A DNA stretch of 52,500 nucleotides from Prorocentrum cordatum (taxonomy: Eukaryota; Sar; Dinophyceae; Prorocentrales; Prorocentraceae): NCBI GenBank assembly GCA_963575745.1, contig CAUYUJ010017804.1, positions 547,374 through 599,873 of the forward strand, given 5' to 3'. Positions 40,007 through 50,749 of the stretch are shown one piece after another; the stretch's first letter is position 1, and every line of letters begins with the position of its first letter. The notes beneath the pieces are model-generated. The model saw only the letters and a program-made list of their open reading frames with translations. It searched no databases and was not told where the DNA came from. The position numbers were made by a program, and so were the translations under genes.

Positions 40007-42230
40007 CTAGTATTCTTTTCGTAGGGCCTCCTGTGCGCGTGGTTCTGCGGCAACTTCTTTCCTCCTCAAATTTCTGGTAACAAGGGCTGGGCGTGCACGC
40101 GGTGAGTCAGGAATACTGTCTCTGTGTGCCGGTGTGTATGTCGGCTCACGTGGCATAGTGGGCACTGCTACCGACGGGGTGAACTTGCGTGTGAGCGGGT
40201 TCACGGTCCCGAAGTCGTTCCCCTCACTGTCGACGAGTACCAGAGCACGTGCGGCTCCGGCAGGCTGTGGTGAGGGCTGGCGGTAGTATAATACTGTAGA
40301 AATGTCACGTGGTCCACCAGGTAGTTTGGCATACAGGATATTTTTGTTGGTCACGCCCTTGACGTCCTCGTCACGGATGACAGCGCCGCTGTCCGTATCG
40401 TAAGTGATTCGTCGTTCCACGGTATTCCATGTGGGTCCACCAGCTGTAGTAGTACGGAAATGTTGGGATTGTTTGTCCTGTCGGGTCCACACTCGAAGTG
40501 CAGCTCGGTCACGAGTCTCAAGAGCGTGTTTGACATCTTCGGCGCATTCGATCTCTTTCTTTTGCTGTCCACGAGATAAGGTCTTCCAACGCTCGGGAAG
40601 ACTGCGGTCTGGACGCGCAGTAGTCTGTACGCGTGTCTCGCGCCCGCGGACCCCCATTTTGCCGTCTGGCAACATTTTAGGGAGCTCATAGAATCGAACC
40701 AGGCCGGTCCAAGGCTCACTCAGTTCTCGGTGGTCTGTGGCGCTAACACCATCCCAAACATCGCGAAAGACACTTTCTCCGTCGAAGGTAGAGGTCGTCT
40801 CGAAGTCTCGTGTCACATCGAGCTGATCAACAGGTGAAGGTATGTTCATAACGTCGTCTGTTGGTATGAACAATTTTCTGCGTGGGGTACGTATGTGTCT
40901 GATGACGCAAAATCCACGCTGTTCCCAATAGTCGGGCTCCGGTGCCGGTGCAGCAACCTCGGAGGCCGATGGGTGAGTATCAACGATGTTGTCGTCCATC
41001 GTCGTCATAGATGGTTCATCCCACTCCTTTGGGTAGGCGAGTGGAAGGTCGGGCATGGGTTTGTCGCCCAATGGGCGAGAGGTAGATGCCTTGACCTCGT
41101 CGTGTGCCTCGGGGTTGTGATGTCGCAGGGTACCGTCTTTCACTGGGTAGGTGAACTTGCCGTCGGGGATGATGATATCTTTGACTCTGTGTACGTGACA
41201 CAGGTCGCCGTCTGGGTTCTTGGCGTATGTAGCCGTATCCAAGACAAGATAATCACCAGACCAGCGTCCACCGGAGTGTAAATGGTAACCCATGAATGAC
41301 CCTTCCCGAGTATTCTCTTTGAACTTTGCAGTCTCATTATTGATCTCGGGATTGAGGCATTTCCAAAAGATCCGAGCACCAAATGGAACGCAGTGCCCTG
41401 GAAAACGTTCGCCGAAACGTATATCATGAGCTGTCTTCTCAGTGTGCTCGTCGCTGAGGGCGGCGACGCCCGTGGATGGATGCGCAAAGTTATGTCCACG
41501 GCAAAAGGCTTGCATGGCCTCTTTCCACCATTCGTGTCCCAGACCAGACATGTGCAACACAGCTCTGACAATGCGCTCAATCAATCCATTTGTTTGTGGA
41601 CGATGAGGAGTGCTAGTGTCATGTCTCCATCCCAGTTGGCGGCATGCCTTCTGAAGCTCTCCAGAATTATCTGTGTATATGTGCTTCACCTCATCGTTTG
41701 CGGCGATGAACTGCTGGAAGGATGCCTTTGTAGTAGCTGCGTCTTTATGTAATGCTGGGTACGCCATGAAGATGCCAGTGTATCTGTCCAGGACGACAAG
41801 TGCGTACTTGTCGCCGTGCTTGTCGGCGGCATCGTCTTTGGCCAAAACGACATGGTCGGCAGTTAGAGCCTCCCCGAACTTCTTCGGGACGAAAGCCTCG
41901 TAGGCTGTCCTCGTCGGTGGGGTCTGCCGGTGGATGTGGTTTGCGCTGTCGTCGGCACGGGGCGTTCTGCGCCATCGTGCGAGAACAAATCTCACAGTCC
42001 GGATGTTTTGGACTGTGGGTCATGCAATGCATAGGGTCGATCGGTTTCTTCTGTCTGTTTGGAAGAACACGATCACTATCATGGTGCACTGTATTGAGCG
42101 TGTCTATAGGCAGATCCTCGAGGGAGGTCGACTTGGCGTCGGTGCCTGCGTGAGCCATATCTGCAGGCCCCCCGCATGTGGGAGGAGAACACTGTGTCTG
42201 AGACGTAAGCGAGTCGATGTTTGTATCCAC
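40007..42230 (-). pseudogene. Copia integrase, frameshifted near 41.95 kb
   Basis: An N-terminal zinc site appears as PMHCMTHSPKHPDCEICSRT (HHCC type) near 42030-41980, in the frame ending at 41745. The core, in the frame 41995-40007, contains GEALTADHVV (first D near 41857), VKHIYTDNSGELQK (second D) and PQTNGLIERIVR (Glu), i.e. a complete D,D,E triad. WSGDYLVLDTATY and the acidic linker that follow lead toward the RT. The frame closes with TAG at 40007-40009, but the same frame goes on into the RT. Confidence 0.85.
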
Positions 42231-42342
42231 GTTGGACTCGGCATTATTTATGTCGGGAGGTTATTCGACCGTGGCGGTCCGTGCTCCTCCTCCCTCGCCG
42301 ACATTTGGTCTCTTGGGACAGGTCCCTATGTGGGGCCTCAGC

Positions 42343-42873
42343 TCATTTGTAGGTGGTGATTGCTCTGTAGTTTTGCAACACCACCATATGTCGTTGCAGC
42401 GTGCGGATGATCGCTTGCGCTGACGACGTCTGGGTGCTGACGAAGTGCACAGTCGTGGTGGTGGTATCATCACCAAAATCGTCGAGTCGTAATTCTGGAA
42501 CTCTGTTGTTGACGGGAACCTTATACCATTGGCCCCCCGGATCCTTAAGTAAGTAGCCCAGCTCTGGATCCCAAAGCTGCCGAAAGCCATCAACTTCAAT
42601 TAATTGTCCAACTGATAATAATGATGGGCAATCTGGCAAGGCGAGGGCTGAACTCCTCAAGCCTACTTCAGGTAGCTGTATGTCGTAGTGCTCGTTGACA
42701 GTACGATCACCATTGGCAGTTTCCAGAATATGCTCCTCGCGAATAGATATGCGATCCGATTCGGTCTGCGTGAGCTCGTTTTTATCCTGAATATGGTGCG
42801 CGGATCCACTGTCGAGAACCCAGGAGCGTGTCAACGTAGCGGTCGAGCGTGGAGGGTCGACTTGCGAAGTCAT
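42343..42873 (-). CDS. Copia aspartic protease segment
   Basis: Starts at ATG 42873-42871. RSWVLDSGSAHHI holds the protease active-site DSG (D codon near 42813). An EEHILETANGDRTVNEHYDI block and LPDCPSLLSVGQLIEVDGFR (the lhVP.L..NLLSvgqL block) follow, then the YKVPVNNRVPELRLDD linker. The segment is intact over 176 codons and normally continues into the integrase zinc site. A frame change separates them here. Confidence 0.75.
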   Translation of the reverse strand: MTSQVDPPRSTATLTRSWVLDSGSAHHIQDKNELTQTESDRISIREEHILETANGDRTVNEHYDIQLPEVGLRSSALALPDCPSLLSVGQLIEVDGFRQLWDPELGYLLKDPGGQWYKVPVNNRVPELRLDDFGDDTTTTTVHFVSTQTSSAQAIIRTLQRHMVVLQNYRAITTYK

Positions 42874-43327
42874 TGTCTTTTTTCTGGTGTGTCTCTGAGG
42901 ACTCTATGGTAGAGTCGTCGGAATCTGGAACCGCAATTGGTGTGACCACCGGCCCCTTTTTGTGTCGGTAGTCATGTTAACTTTGCCTCCCGTTGACAAC
43001 GTTGTAGGGCGTCTGCACTCTGATTCCACCACCATTGTGGCAGCGGGTCTGGTGCCTTAACAATGTCGCCCTCGTTCCATCCACTTGTCCAGAGTGGACT
43101 TGCCGGAAACGATGTACGGGTAGTCTTCCACGGTGTGTGTGTGTGTGTCGAAACGTATCCGACGCCGTGGTTTGGTAGATGTTGCCTTGGCCTTGTTGGC
43201 GGCCATGAGAGTCTTGTCACGTATGACGTAACTGCGGTCGGAGTGGCGAGGGCGGCGATAGTTGGCAGGAGAACGTGCCCTGAACCTGGGAGAGCCACGG
43301 GACGAGCCGCGGCTCGTGGAACGTCGG

Positions 43328-43964
43328 TCACGTTCTCTGTCGCTGCCGTATGATCTGTCGCGGCCACGTGGGCTGCCACGTCCTCCGCCACGGCCGTCTC
43401 GTCCGCGAGAGGAAAATCGTAGCGACTTCTCGACTGGCTGCGAGAGTCTGGAGACCTCCTGGAGGGTGCTCGAGAGCGGTCGTATTGGCGTCGGTTGTCA
43501 CGTCTTTGGTGTGAGTCTTTTGCGTAGCGGAACCCCCCGCGTTGTGGGGATCGTTGGCCCCCTGATCCGCGGGGCGGCGGTCGGCCACGACTGTCCTAAC
43601 TGGAGGTCCGTGGGCGACTTGGGCTTCGCTCGGGTGTCTTCGCACCAGGTGCCAGGTGAGCGTATTTGCATTTGTAGCCCTTGGGGCACTTGTTCTGCGC
43701 GAAGTCTCTGCATTGCGCCATGTGTGGGGAGTTGCACTTGTCGCCTCTAGCGCAGGTGTTGCGTTTGGCGAACTCGAAGCAAAATGGCTTCGATGCTGGC
43801 TCCTTGGGATTCGCAGGGGCTGAAACGCCGCGGCGAGAGTTGCCACCAGCGGTCGATGCTCTGGAAGATCTGCTGCTCTTCCAATCCCTGGAGAAGGTAT
43901 GCAAAGCCTTGCATCGCTCACCATTGCGACAATTGCCTTTCTTCCAGGCGGCGCATACATGCAC
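43328..43964 (-). pseudogene. Gag nucleocapsid region with three CCCH zinc fingers
   Basis: Three C-x7/8-C-x5-C-x3-H fingers stand in a row on the minus strand: CAAWKKGNCRNGERCKALH, CFEFAKRNTCARGDKCNSPH and CRDFAQNKCPKGYKCKYAH, in the frame 43964-43596. CCCH fingers replace the CCHC knuckle in many dinoflagellate copia Gags. An Arg/Ser/Pro-rich stretch in changing frames follows to about 43000. The first Met is internal to the Gag reading: frame-shifted sequence (NNWKRIKNKLRHEHETRSQV) links it to the Gag at 44021. Confidence 0.78.
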
Positions 43965-44020
43965 TTGGGAACGAGTCTCGTGTTCGTGCCGTAACTTATT
44001 TTTGATTCTTTTCCAGTTGT

Positions 44021-46471
44021 TTATTTAAGCTCAAGTACGTCCAGGACGCGCTGTCGGAGCCAGTCATAGGTACGATGCGGGCCGCTGATCTTCATGCGCT
44101 GGTATTCGTACATATCCTGTTTCATCCAGGCATGTCGGCGAATCTGTGTGCGAAGCAGAGATTCCAAGATCTTTGGGTCGGGTGCCTCTCGGCGCGCCAA
44201 CAGTAAAGCGTCCCAATCAGTAATGAAACGTTGCAAATCGTCATCTCTCATCCTCAGTTCTTTGAGGCGCTTGAAGTCATGCAGGTCGTCATCTACCCCT
44301 GTCACTTTGTAGGGCTGAAGGATGTGCCAGTAGATCTGGCGTCCCTTGAGCATGCGTCCTGCTTTGTGCTCTCTGGTTTCGGTGAGCCTGATCTGGTAGC
44401 GCAAGTCTGAGGATAAGATGTCGCTGAGAGCAGTAGCGAGTTTGCAATCGATGCTCTCGAAGTCTCCACTGTCTTGTAAGTCCTCGAAGGTACATTCGGG
44501 CTGTTCAGCCACGCATAGGAAGGCATATGATTTGGATGGTCGCCCTGAGGCGGCCCCACAATTCTTCCGTACCTTTTGCTGCCACTCAAGCAGCTGCGTG
44601 ATCTCAGGCAAGACAGGGACTCGGACGGTGTCTGACTCCTTGATAGGAGCAGTAGTATTGACCGAAACCGCAGACAATGGTTGTGAGGGTATCGGTACAC
44701 CGTCAGTAGTTGGTTCTGTGCGCACGGGAGACACGTGGCGTGTCTGTGCTGAAGCTGCCGCGGAGGCTGCTCCTGGTGACGTGCGTCGTTGTTGTCCTGC
44801 AGAAGCGCGTGGTGCTTCGGCGGACGCTGCCGTCGGCCTGTGCAGGTCGGTTGCAGGTTGAAGGTGAAGTCTGGTGTCGTTGGTGTGGTCAATCAGCTGA
44901 TTTGTCCATCTCGTCATATCTTCGTGTATCTGGTCCACCTTTTGGCGTGTGTACTCATCAGTATCCCGAGAGCGTTGTGAATACCGGTCAAGTCGTTGCT
45001 CGTATGCTCGGAGACGGGCGTTGTGCGCCTCCAACTCACTTTCCAGACGTGCGAGGTGCTCCTCAACACGTACCTTCTCAGTATCTCTCTCACGAATGAC
45101 CTGGGAGAGCTCAGACTGCGTGTGGTCCGCCGCCTTCTCAACCTCCTGCAACCTGTCAGTGAGGCGGGCGAAATCGTAAACCGTGGGAGGAGAATCCAGC
45201 TGATCAGTCTGGGCTCGTCCGACACGCAACTCTGCTGGGGCGTCCTGTACACCGGGAAAACGCTGCTCGATTTCAGAGATCCGGGTAGCGAGTGGCTGCA
45301 CGACAGCGTTGGTCGCATCAAGCCTTTGAGTGATAACTCTCTCAATATTTTGCAACATGCCGATCAGGTTCGGCGAGTTGGTGTGTGCTTCAGTGCGAAG
45401 CATCGCCGTAGTGTGGTCCATGTGGAATCGAAGATCGTTGATCTGAGACTGAACGTCGCCAAGGTCGGTGGCCTCGGCTGGTGGTGGTCGGTTGCGGAGC
45501 TGGTCGTGGATCTCGTCGTGGAGAATCCTGACTGCTGAAACGCCTGTGTCGCGTACGATCACAAGCTGTTGCTCCATCTGCGCGAGGTAGTTGCGCAGAT
45601 TCTCGGTACTGCAGCTCACCTAAGATGCGGCGATCTTCGGCGATCCTGGAATCGATGATCCCTAAGGCGCCGTCAAGATCTTGGCGTAGAGCAGCAGCGT
45701 TGGCAGCGTTCGTTTGAACGCTCTGCATCAGTCCAAAGTGCTGTCTGGACACGAAGGTTTCAACCTGGTCTCTGAGCTCAGCTATTTCGCCTGCAGCGGA
45801 CGGTGCCGCCGGCAGGTCGTCTGAGATGGAGATGTGGGGAGCGTCAGCTTCCCTCTGCACCCTCTCGCGAGGAGTGCATGGCCTCTGCGAGGCAGCACGC
45901 GGGCTCGACCTCCTCTCGTCGCATGGGCCTGTGGCCCCACGACGGTTGCGCAAGGGCGAGCTGCGGCTAGGGCCGTGTGTGTGGTGTCTGATGAGATGAT
46001 ACCTGGGGGTACTGCGTCTGCGGCTGTGCCGCCACTGGTCTACTGAGTTCCTCAAAGGTGGCTACGTGCTCCGCTACCGGAACGGTCGCAGGGCTAGTCG
46101 CGCCAGCACCTGTGGTCCATCGGCGGTTAGCGCGAAAGCGCCCTGGAGTATCATGACCAGCGGGGCTTGCGCCCGACGCAGTTGGGATTGCTCCCGACGG
46201 AGGAGGAGATGGATGATTGAAGGTAGGCGTGTGAAATTCTCTACTGCCTGCTCCTGCTCCTTCTCCTGTCCCCCCGCGGGCGGCGCGGCGGTGAAGTTCA
46301 GCAGCTAGCCGCGCCTCGGGTCCGTCGGAGCTGGGGGGGGGGGGTACCTGGGACACCTGCACGGTCCACATTAAGGCTCTCCAACTCATCACCGAGCCGT
46401 CGCGCCGTCGGAGAGCTCGGACGCGAGGCCCCGATGGACCCCTCACGGCGCATGCGCCGCTTAGGTTCCAT
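44021..46471 (-). pseudogene. Copia Gag (capsid) with coiled-coil N-terminus, frameshifted
   Basis: An ATG at 46471-46469 begins MEPKRRMRREGS. Reading then passes through Pro/Ala-rich frames (46446-45967 and 46055-45640) into the main frame 45619-44021. Long heptad-like stretches, for example VEEHLARLESELEAHNARLR and REDTEK-type segments near 45100-44950, predict coiled coil. The capsid-like C-terminal half has YAFLCVAEQPECTFEDLQDS, GRMLKGRQIYWHILQPYKV, DDLQRFITDWDALLLARREA and RTYDWLRQRVLDVLELK, typical of copia Gag (UBN2-like) folds. Frameshifts lie near 45620, near 46000 and at the 3' end near 44025. Confidence 0.75.
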
Positions 46472-46517
46472 CGAGGCCGCGTGCGAGATCGCGACGCGGG
46501 GTTCGATGAACTGTGAG

Positions 46518-46536
46518 CTTTAAAGGGCTGATAACC
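46518..46536 (-). other. Primer-binding-site-like sequence
   Basis: Immediately inside the 5' repeat the minus strand reads GGTTATCAGCCCTTTAAAG. Its start resembles the TGGTATCAGAGC initiator-Met tRNA primer site used by many copia elements, with one inserted T and divergence after CAG. The position directly next to the repeat is what an LTR element requires. Confidence 0.5.
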
Positions 46537-46622
46537 TGTGTATGGGGTTAGAGTACAAAGGTGCAGAGACCCTGATCCGTTGGTAGAGGAAAGGAGGGAA
46601 AGATGGATACCTTTTCCTCCTG
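46537..46622 (-). repeat. 86-bp terminal direct repeat, 5' copy (candidate LTR)
   Basis: Partner of 37277-37362. On the plus strand it begins TGTG and is followed by CA (46623-46624), so TG...CA ends are possible here but not in the other copy. The minus strand outside it (46690-46720) has TATAATA and TATATATT, which might belong to a longer, diverged U3. Confidence 0.75.
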
Positions 46623-46858
46623 CACGATCAATGGTCTGATCGATCTAGTCCAACACCTGAGCCCAAACGGCCAGGCGCAGGAGAGGTGAGGATAAGGAAT
46701 ATATACGAGGGTATTATACGGGTTCTATTCACATTTGGAGACTTCCAAGATGGGGGCCCCAATGCCAAGTGTCTGTTTTGAGGTCGTTGGGATCATAGTG
46801 TTCCAGGCTACGCCTCCACCGCTGCTCATAGTGGGATCATAGTGGGAACAAAGTGGGA

Positions 46859-46907
46859 ACAAAGCGGACCCCAGCCCGTAATAATTACGGGCGGGGGTCC
46901 GCTTTGT
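46859..46907. other. Near-perfect 24-bp hairpin
   Basis: Arms 46859-46882 and 46884-46907 are reverse complements with one mismatch (A at 46873), separated by a single A. Just upstream lie short repeats CATAGTGGGA and ACAAAGTGGGA (46828-46862). It may be a terminator-like RNA hairpin, a small inverted-repeat element remnant or a cruciform-prone site. Confidence 0.85.
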
Positions 46908-46959
46908 GCACTCCAGTGGCCAGGCGCTTGGTCGTGCGATTCCAGGCCCCACGCAACGC

Positions 46960-47880
46960 TGGCAAGAATTCGAGGAGTTCATGGGTGCTGTCGCCATTCT
47001 GGTCCGGACTGAGGCGTTCTTTGCCGATGGTAAAAGCCAAAACTGGCTTTGGGCCTGCAAATGGCCGGGTTTGGCGATATATCTTCTTCACAGCGCGATG
47101 CAGGACCCAGACAGGGCCTACAGGGCCTACCGCGCATCATGTGGTTGGTAGCCCGCGCGAAGTGCGTCCTGCCAACTTGGTTGTGGAATGGGCGTTCCAG
47201 GTCGGGTCGAGGGCGCAAGCATGGACCCCCAGTATTGCTTCCCTCGGTGAAATCCAAGTGCTTTACCCCGGAAGGGGCATGGGAGTGTTGCAAGCCCGCC
47301 CACTCGTGCATGCGGCGGGTCATTGACACCGCGGGTTCACCAAGATCTGTGGGGGCTTCCGAATCATCGCTCGCGCTGTCTGGGCATTTCTCAATCGTGC
47401 TGGCCTCGGGAATGGAACTTTCCACGCGGGCGCTGTGGCTACTGAGGTGGCCCGCATCCGGCGTGAATTGCCGGAAGGTGTCGCGGGCAGTCGCAGGAGG
47501 TATCGCGCTCCTTTCACTCGTGAGCCTCGCGTTACAGCTGACGCGGATCAGGAGCGCGAGCAGTGCCAGGCCCATCGCGTAATCACGGCGTGGTTCTTCT
47601 TGATATCTAGAATTCCCCGGGCGATTCCTTCGTGCGCCGTGCTGGTGAAACGAAGCAGGCGTGTCGTAACCAGGGTGGCCGTGGGGGACGAGCTGCCGAG
47701 GTCGTCTTCTAGGATAACGGTCGAGCATGTCGCCCAGGCACTTCAAGCGTGCATCTGGCTATCGGTCGCGAACGCATGCGGCCTGATTTTTTAGCTTCAC
47801 AGGCTGCCGATCGGAGAGGTGCTGTCGGGTGTCGCGTTAGTTGTGTTGCTTGCGCATTAGGAGGTCCTGTCCCAGGAGGG
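46960..47880 (+). other. Likely decayed upstream part of an RT-like element
   Basis: No intact gene. The frame at about 47220-47582 has CFTPEGAWECCKPAHSCMRR and an Ala/Leu/Ser-rich stretch, in an orientation and position consistent with being upstream of the RT-like fragment at 47.9 kb. I cannot identify a domain. Confidence 0.3.
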
Positions 47881-48280
47881 GCCGGAGCGTTTCGTGGAGA
47901 ACAGTTTTCGCCCCGTTCTGGGACGGGGGGCAGACTTCGAAATTCAGAGTCGACGCTACGTGGATGATGTCCTGAGTGTGTCGACCGAATTGTGCAGATA
48001 GTGTTTATAGAAGTCCCAGGAGGTGTCGTACTCGGCCCGGATTTATCCGACTTGTGAGCTCGACGACCATTCTTTCGTTACTTGGCCGGACGTCGATATT
48101 TACTGCTACTTGGGCTAAGTTACGATCGTTCCTTCAAGCCCGAACCAAGGCTGGCTTTTCGACGGGTCCTTACCCCGATAACGGTGCAAAATTGTCCCGT
48201 GGGCGGGGGCTCTCCATCGTCACTTTGGTGCTCTACGCTCTCTGTTCACGTCTCGCCTGGCTCGGTCCCAGGCCCTGATG
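47880..48280 (+). pseudogene. RT-like fragment with YVDD motif
   Basis: One plus frame, interrupted by several stops, reads GRGADFEIQSRRYVDDVLSV (YVDD at 47957-47968), STELCR-CL, HSFVTWPDVDIYCYLG, PNQGWLFDG and VPWAGALHRHFGALRSLF. Arg-Tyr-Val-Asp-Asp followed by a W(L/P)DV block and a PNxxWL block matches an orphan RT family I remember from dinoflagellates. The overall pattern is also Penelope-like. At least three in-frame stops make it a pseudogene. Confidence 0.5.
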
Positions 48281-48463
48281 TTGTCAGATGGCTTCTGCGC
48301 GTACTGGGTGCTCGGACTCGTGCTTGATTGGTCAACCACCCTCTTTCTCTGCTTCGGGCCCTCGTCTTCTCTCTGCCGTGGTCGCCAGCGATTCAAAAGG
48401 TACGGCACGTCTTCCTTGCCTGGCTTTGCTTGCGCCCCGTGCCAAATATGGGAAAAAAACACG

Positions 48464-48900
48464 ATGGGCGCTGAGACAGGCGAGGCGATGGGTACCGTCA
48501 TGACAACTACGTTGTCCGACCAGTACTACTGCGGCAAGGGCCGCGGCGAGGAGAACGGCCGCGGCAAAGGCTTTTCATGGTCTTGGGGTGATCGCGGTGA
48601 GTGGCAAGGTCGCCGACGCCATCGTGACTCGGAGGATTCGGAAGAGGAACGGGCGCCCCGCTTGGCCACTGCCCGCAAGCGGCTGGCTCGCGTGGACCCG
48701 GACGACGCCAACCTCGCGCGGGAGCAGGGCGCCAAGGCTGGCGGGGGTGGCGCCGCTGCCCCGCTGGCGCCGGGGGCACATGGCCTGTCCAACGCCCAGA
48801 AGGGTCAGCGGTTCTCGGTGGCCAGCGGCTCCGACTTCCCGGCCGTCTTCGACAAAAGCTCGTACAAGGACAAGCTGGTGCAAGCGATAAACGACGGTGA
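48464..48900 (+). CDS. Unidentified Gly/Arg-rich protein, possibly first exon
   Basis: The frame from ATG 48464 starts MGAETGEAMGTVMTTTL, then has a Gly/Lys/Arg/Trp-rich stretch (YYCGKGRGEENGRGKG, WSWGDRGEW) and an acidic-basic segment (HRDSEDSEEERAPRL). A more globular end follows (AQKGQRFSVASGSDFPAVFD, KSSYKDKLVQAIND). After GACG at about 48896 a GTGATCC could be a donor site, and the downstream frame to 49141 loses this character. No domain recognised. It could equally be a retroelement Gag N-terminus. Confidence 0.35.
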
Positions 48901-49499
48901 TCCAGAAACAAAGATCACCGACTCGCCTCTGCCATGGGGTAGGCTTTCGAAGAGGGTTCACGCGTGGCGGACACTTCCAGTGAACCATGTGGGTGAAGCG
49001 AGATTCCCACGTGGATACGTAGATCTTTTTGGTATCCCTATTCCGCGAGCTTTCCGGCCTGGGGATCACGAGATGATGTGGGGCACGGCCAGGGACGTGG
49101 CCTGCATGGTCGGGACATGGGGCTTGAGCTTGTTCTTCTGACCGCCAGTGATGGTCCGGGCCGTCCTCACAGTCGTGGGCGACCAGGCTGGAGTAATCAA
49201 TCAATGAGCAACTCGGTCTTCGTGGTTCGTTATTTAGCGCCGACACCGGGCGTTTCTTGACCCCATCCCCGGCTTCGTGCCAACACCCCCCGACGAAATT
49301 TGTACCTTCGGCATGTCTGTGGCCATGTGGCTCTCGTTGCAGGTGCAGTGCCGGCGCCCAGTCGGCGCTCGCAGCGCCAGTCAGTCGGTGGCCGAAGGTG
49401 CGCACGCAGGAGCGCGTTTCTGCACGAGAGTGCTGTGAAAGAGACTCGCGCCCTCGACTCTGAGTCCCATCCCCTCCCCAGTCCGCCTTCTCCCAATGA

Positions 49500-49645
49500 C
49501 AAGGGTGCACCGCCCCCCCCCCCTGCTCCCTCGTCCTCCTCCTCCTTCTGCGCCTCCTGCGCCTCCTGCTCCTCCTCCTGCTCCTCCTCCTGCTCCTCCA
49601 CCTCCTCCTCCTCCTCCTCCTCCTCCTCCTCCTCCTCCTCTTCCT
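49500..49645. repeat. (CTC/CTG)n-rich microsatellite
   Basis: C10 run at 49509-49521 followed by CTCCTCCTC with interspersed TGCTCCTCC to about 49645. It gives a poly-Glu frame on the minus strand, which is not a gene. Confidence 0.9.
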
Positions 49646-49879
49646 CAGCCGCTGGCCAGAGCTGGCTGCGACTGGGCCTTCTCCGCTCTCGCACCGCAAC
49701 TTCGGAGGAGCCCTCCCCCGGGTCCGCAGGTGGATCGAAGAGCAAACACGAGACAGCTCGCCGCTTGGCCTCCTCTCCGCCAGCAGCCCAAGCGGGGAGC
49801 GTGGTTCGGGCGTGTCTTGCCCGATAGACACTGCCACGGGTGTGCGCCAACCATTTGGCAAGCCAGAAGTTGAGCGATC

Positions 49880-50560
49880 AACGGGTTGCATCATATGTTG
49901 CGCGATCCATGGGTTGTGCCATACGGTGCGCCATGTTTGATCTATGGGTTGCGCCGTTGCGCCATGGATTGTGCCATGTACGCGTTGCGCCATCAATGGG
50001 TTGCGCCGTTCAGTAGGAGTGGCGATCCATGGGTTGCCCACGGGTTGCGTCATGGGTTGTGCGATCCGTTGATTGCGCCGATGCGCAATCCGTTGCGCCA
50101 TGGGTTGCTCCCTGGGTTGCTCCATTGGTTGCGCGGTCAATGGGTTGCCCCATTGGCTGTGCGATCCATGGGTTGCGTGGTTGCGCCGTGGGCTGCGCCA
50201 ATCATTGGTCGCGTCATCCGCGTGGTGCGCCAGAGGTTGCGCACTCGGCGGACGCTCACCCAATGGCCTGCGACTGGTTGCGCACTCCGCGGCCAAGAAC
50301 ATGACGGCCTGCCATTGGTTGCACCATAGGTTGCGCACTCGGCGGCGGAACATAACATTGTCTGCTATTGGTTGCGCGGTAAGTTGTTTTACTCGACGGA
50401 GGTTGTATTTGTTGCGCCGTAGGTGGTTGCGTCCTCGGCGGCCGAGAATACAATGGCACACTCTTGGTTCGCCATCGGTTTCGCACTCGGCGGCCGAGAA
50501 TAAAGCGGCATCGGCTGCGCCATAGCTGCCGACTCGGCAGCCAAGAATTCGCAGGCCCAA
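49880..50560. repeat. Degenerate satellite: GGTTGCGCCAT and GCACTCGGCGGCCGAGAA units
   Basis: In 49880-50200 the 11-mer GGTTGCGCCAT, or a near relative (GGGTTGTGCCAT, GGTTGCGCGGT), recurs every 12-30 bp. In 50230-50560 it alternates with GCACTCGGCGGCCGAGAA in a period of about 60-70 bp, with about six occurrences of the latter. No gene. Confidence 0.8.
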
Positions 50561-50596
50561 TGGGCCAGAGGCGTGCTGAGATCTCTGGGAATAAGG

Positions 50597-50602
50597 ATCT
50601 GT

Positions 50603-50645
<43 letters not shown>
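50597..50645. repeat. (AT)n microsatellite
   Basis: T-run followed by about 18 AT units and ATGTATAG. It is comparable to the array at the left end of the window. Confidence 0.92.
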
Positions 50646-50646
<1 letters not shown>

Positions 50647-50749
50647 AGTTCGCGCGCGCGGGGCCGCCCCTGGGGGTCCCTGGACGAGAAATACCGCCAA
50701 GACCCCCCGGCAAGGTCCCGGTAGACTCCGATCAGAGATGGTTTCGCTC

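Larger units (their letters stand above)
37277..46622 (-). mobile_element. Ty1/copia LTR retrotransposon, nearly complete but decayed
   Basis: Read on the minus strand: direct repeat (46622-46537), primer-binding-like site, Gag with CCCH fingers, aspartic protease, integrase, reverse transcriptase, RNase H, direct repeat (37362-37277). The integrase-before-RT order is diagnostic for copia. Total length is 9346 bp. Three in-frame stops (40007-40009, 39251-39253, 38819-38821) and several frameshifts interrupt the polyprotein. No clear target-site duplication is visible at the inferred ends, so the LTR limits remain uncertain. Confidence 0.85.

Noticed and set aside
43770-43790. AGCCATTTTG on the minus strand near 43780 as a leader relict
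   Set aside because: It lies inside the conserved CCCH finger coding sequence of the copia Gag, so the match is coincidental.
46979-47746. 255-codon minus frame over 47.0-47.7 kb
   Set aside because: It is antisense to the more RT-element-like plus strand and has no recognisable domain.
48575-50713. 712-codon minus-strand open frame
   Set aside because: It runs through a poly-Glu/Arg microsatellite, a degenerate satellite and an AT microsatellite, and shows no domain. It is a composition artefact.
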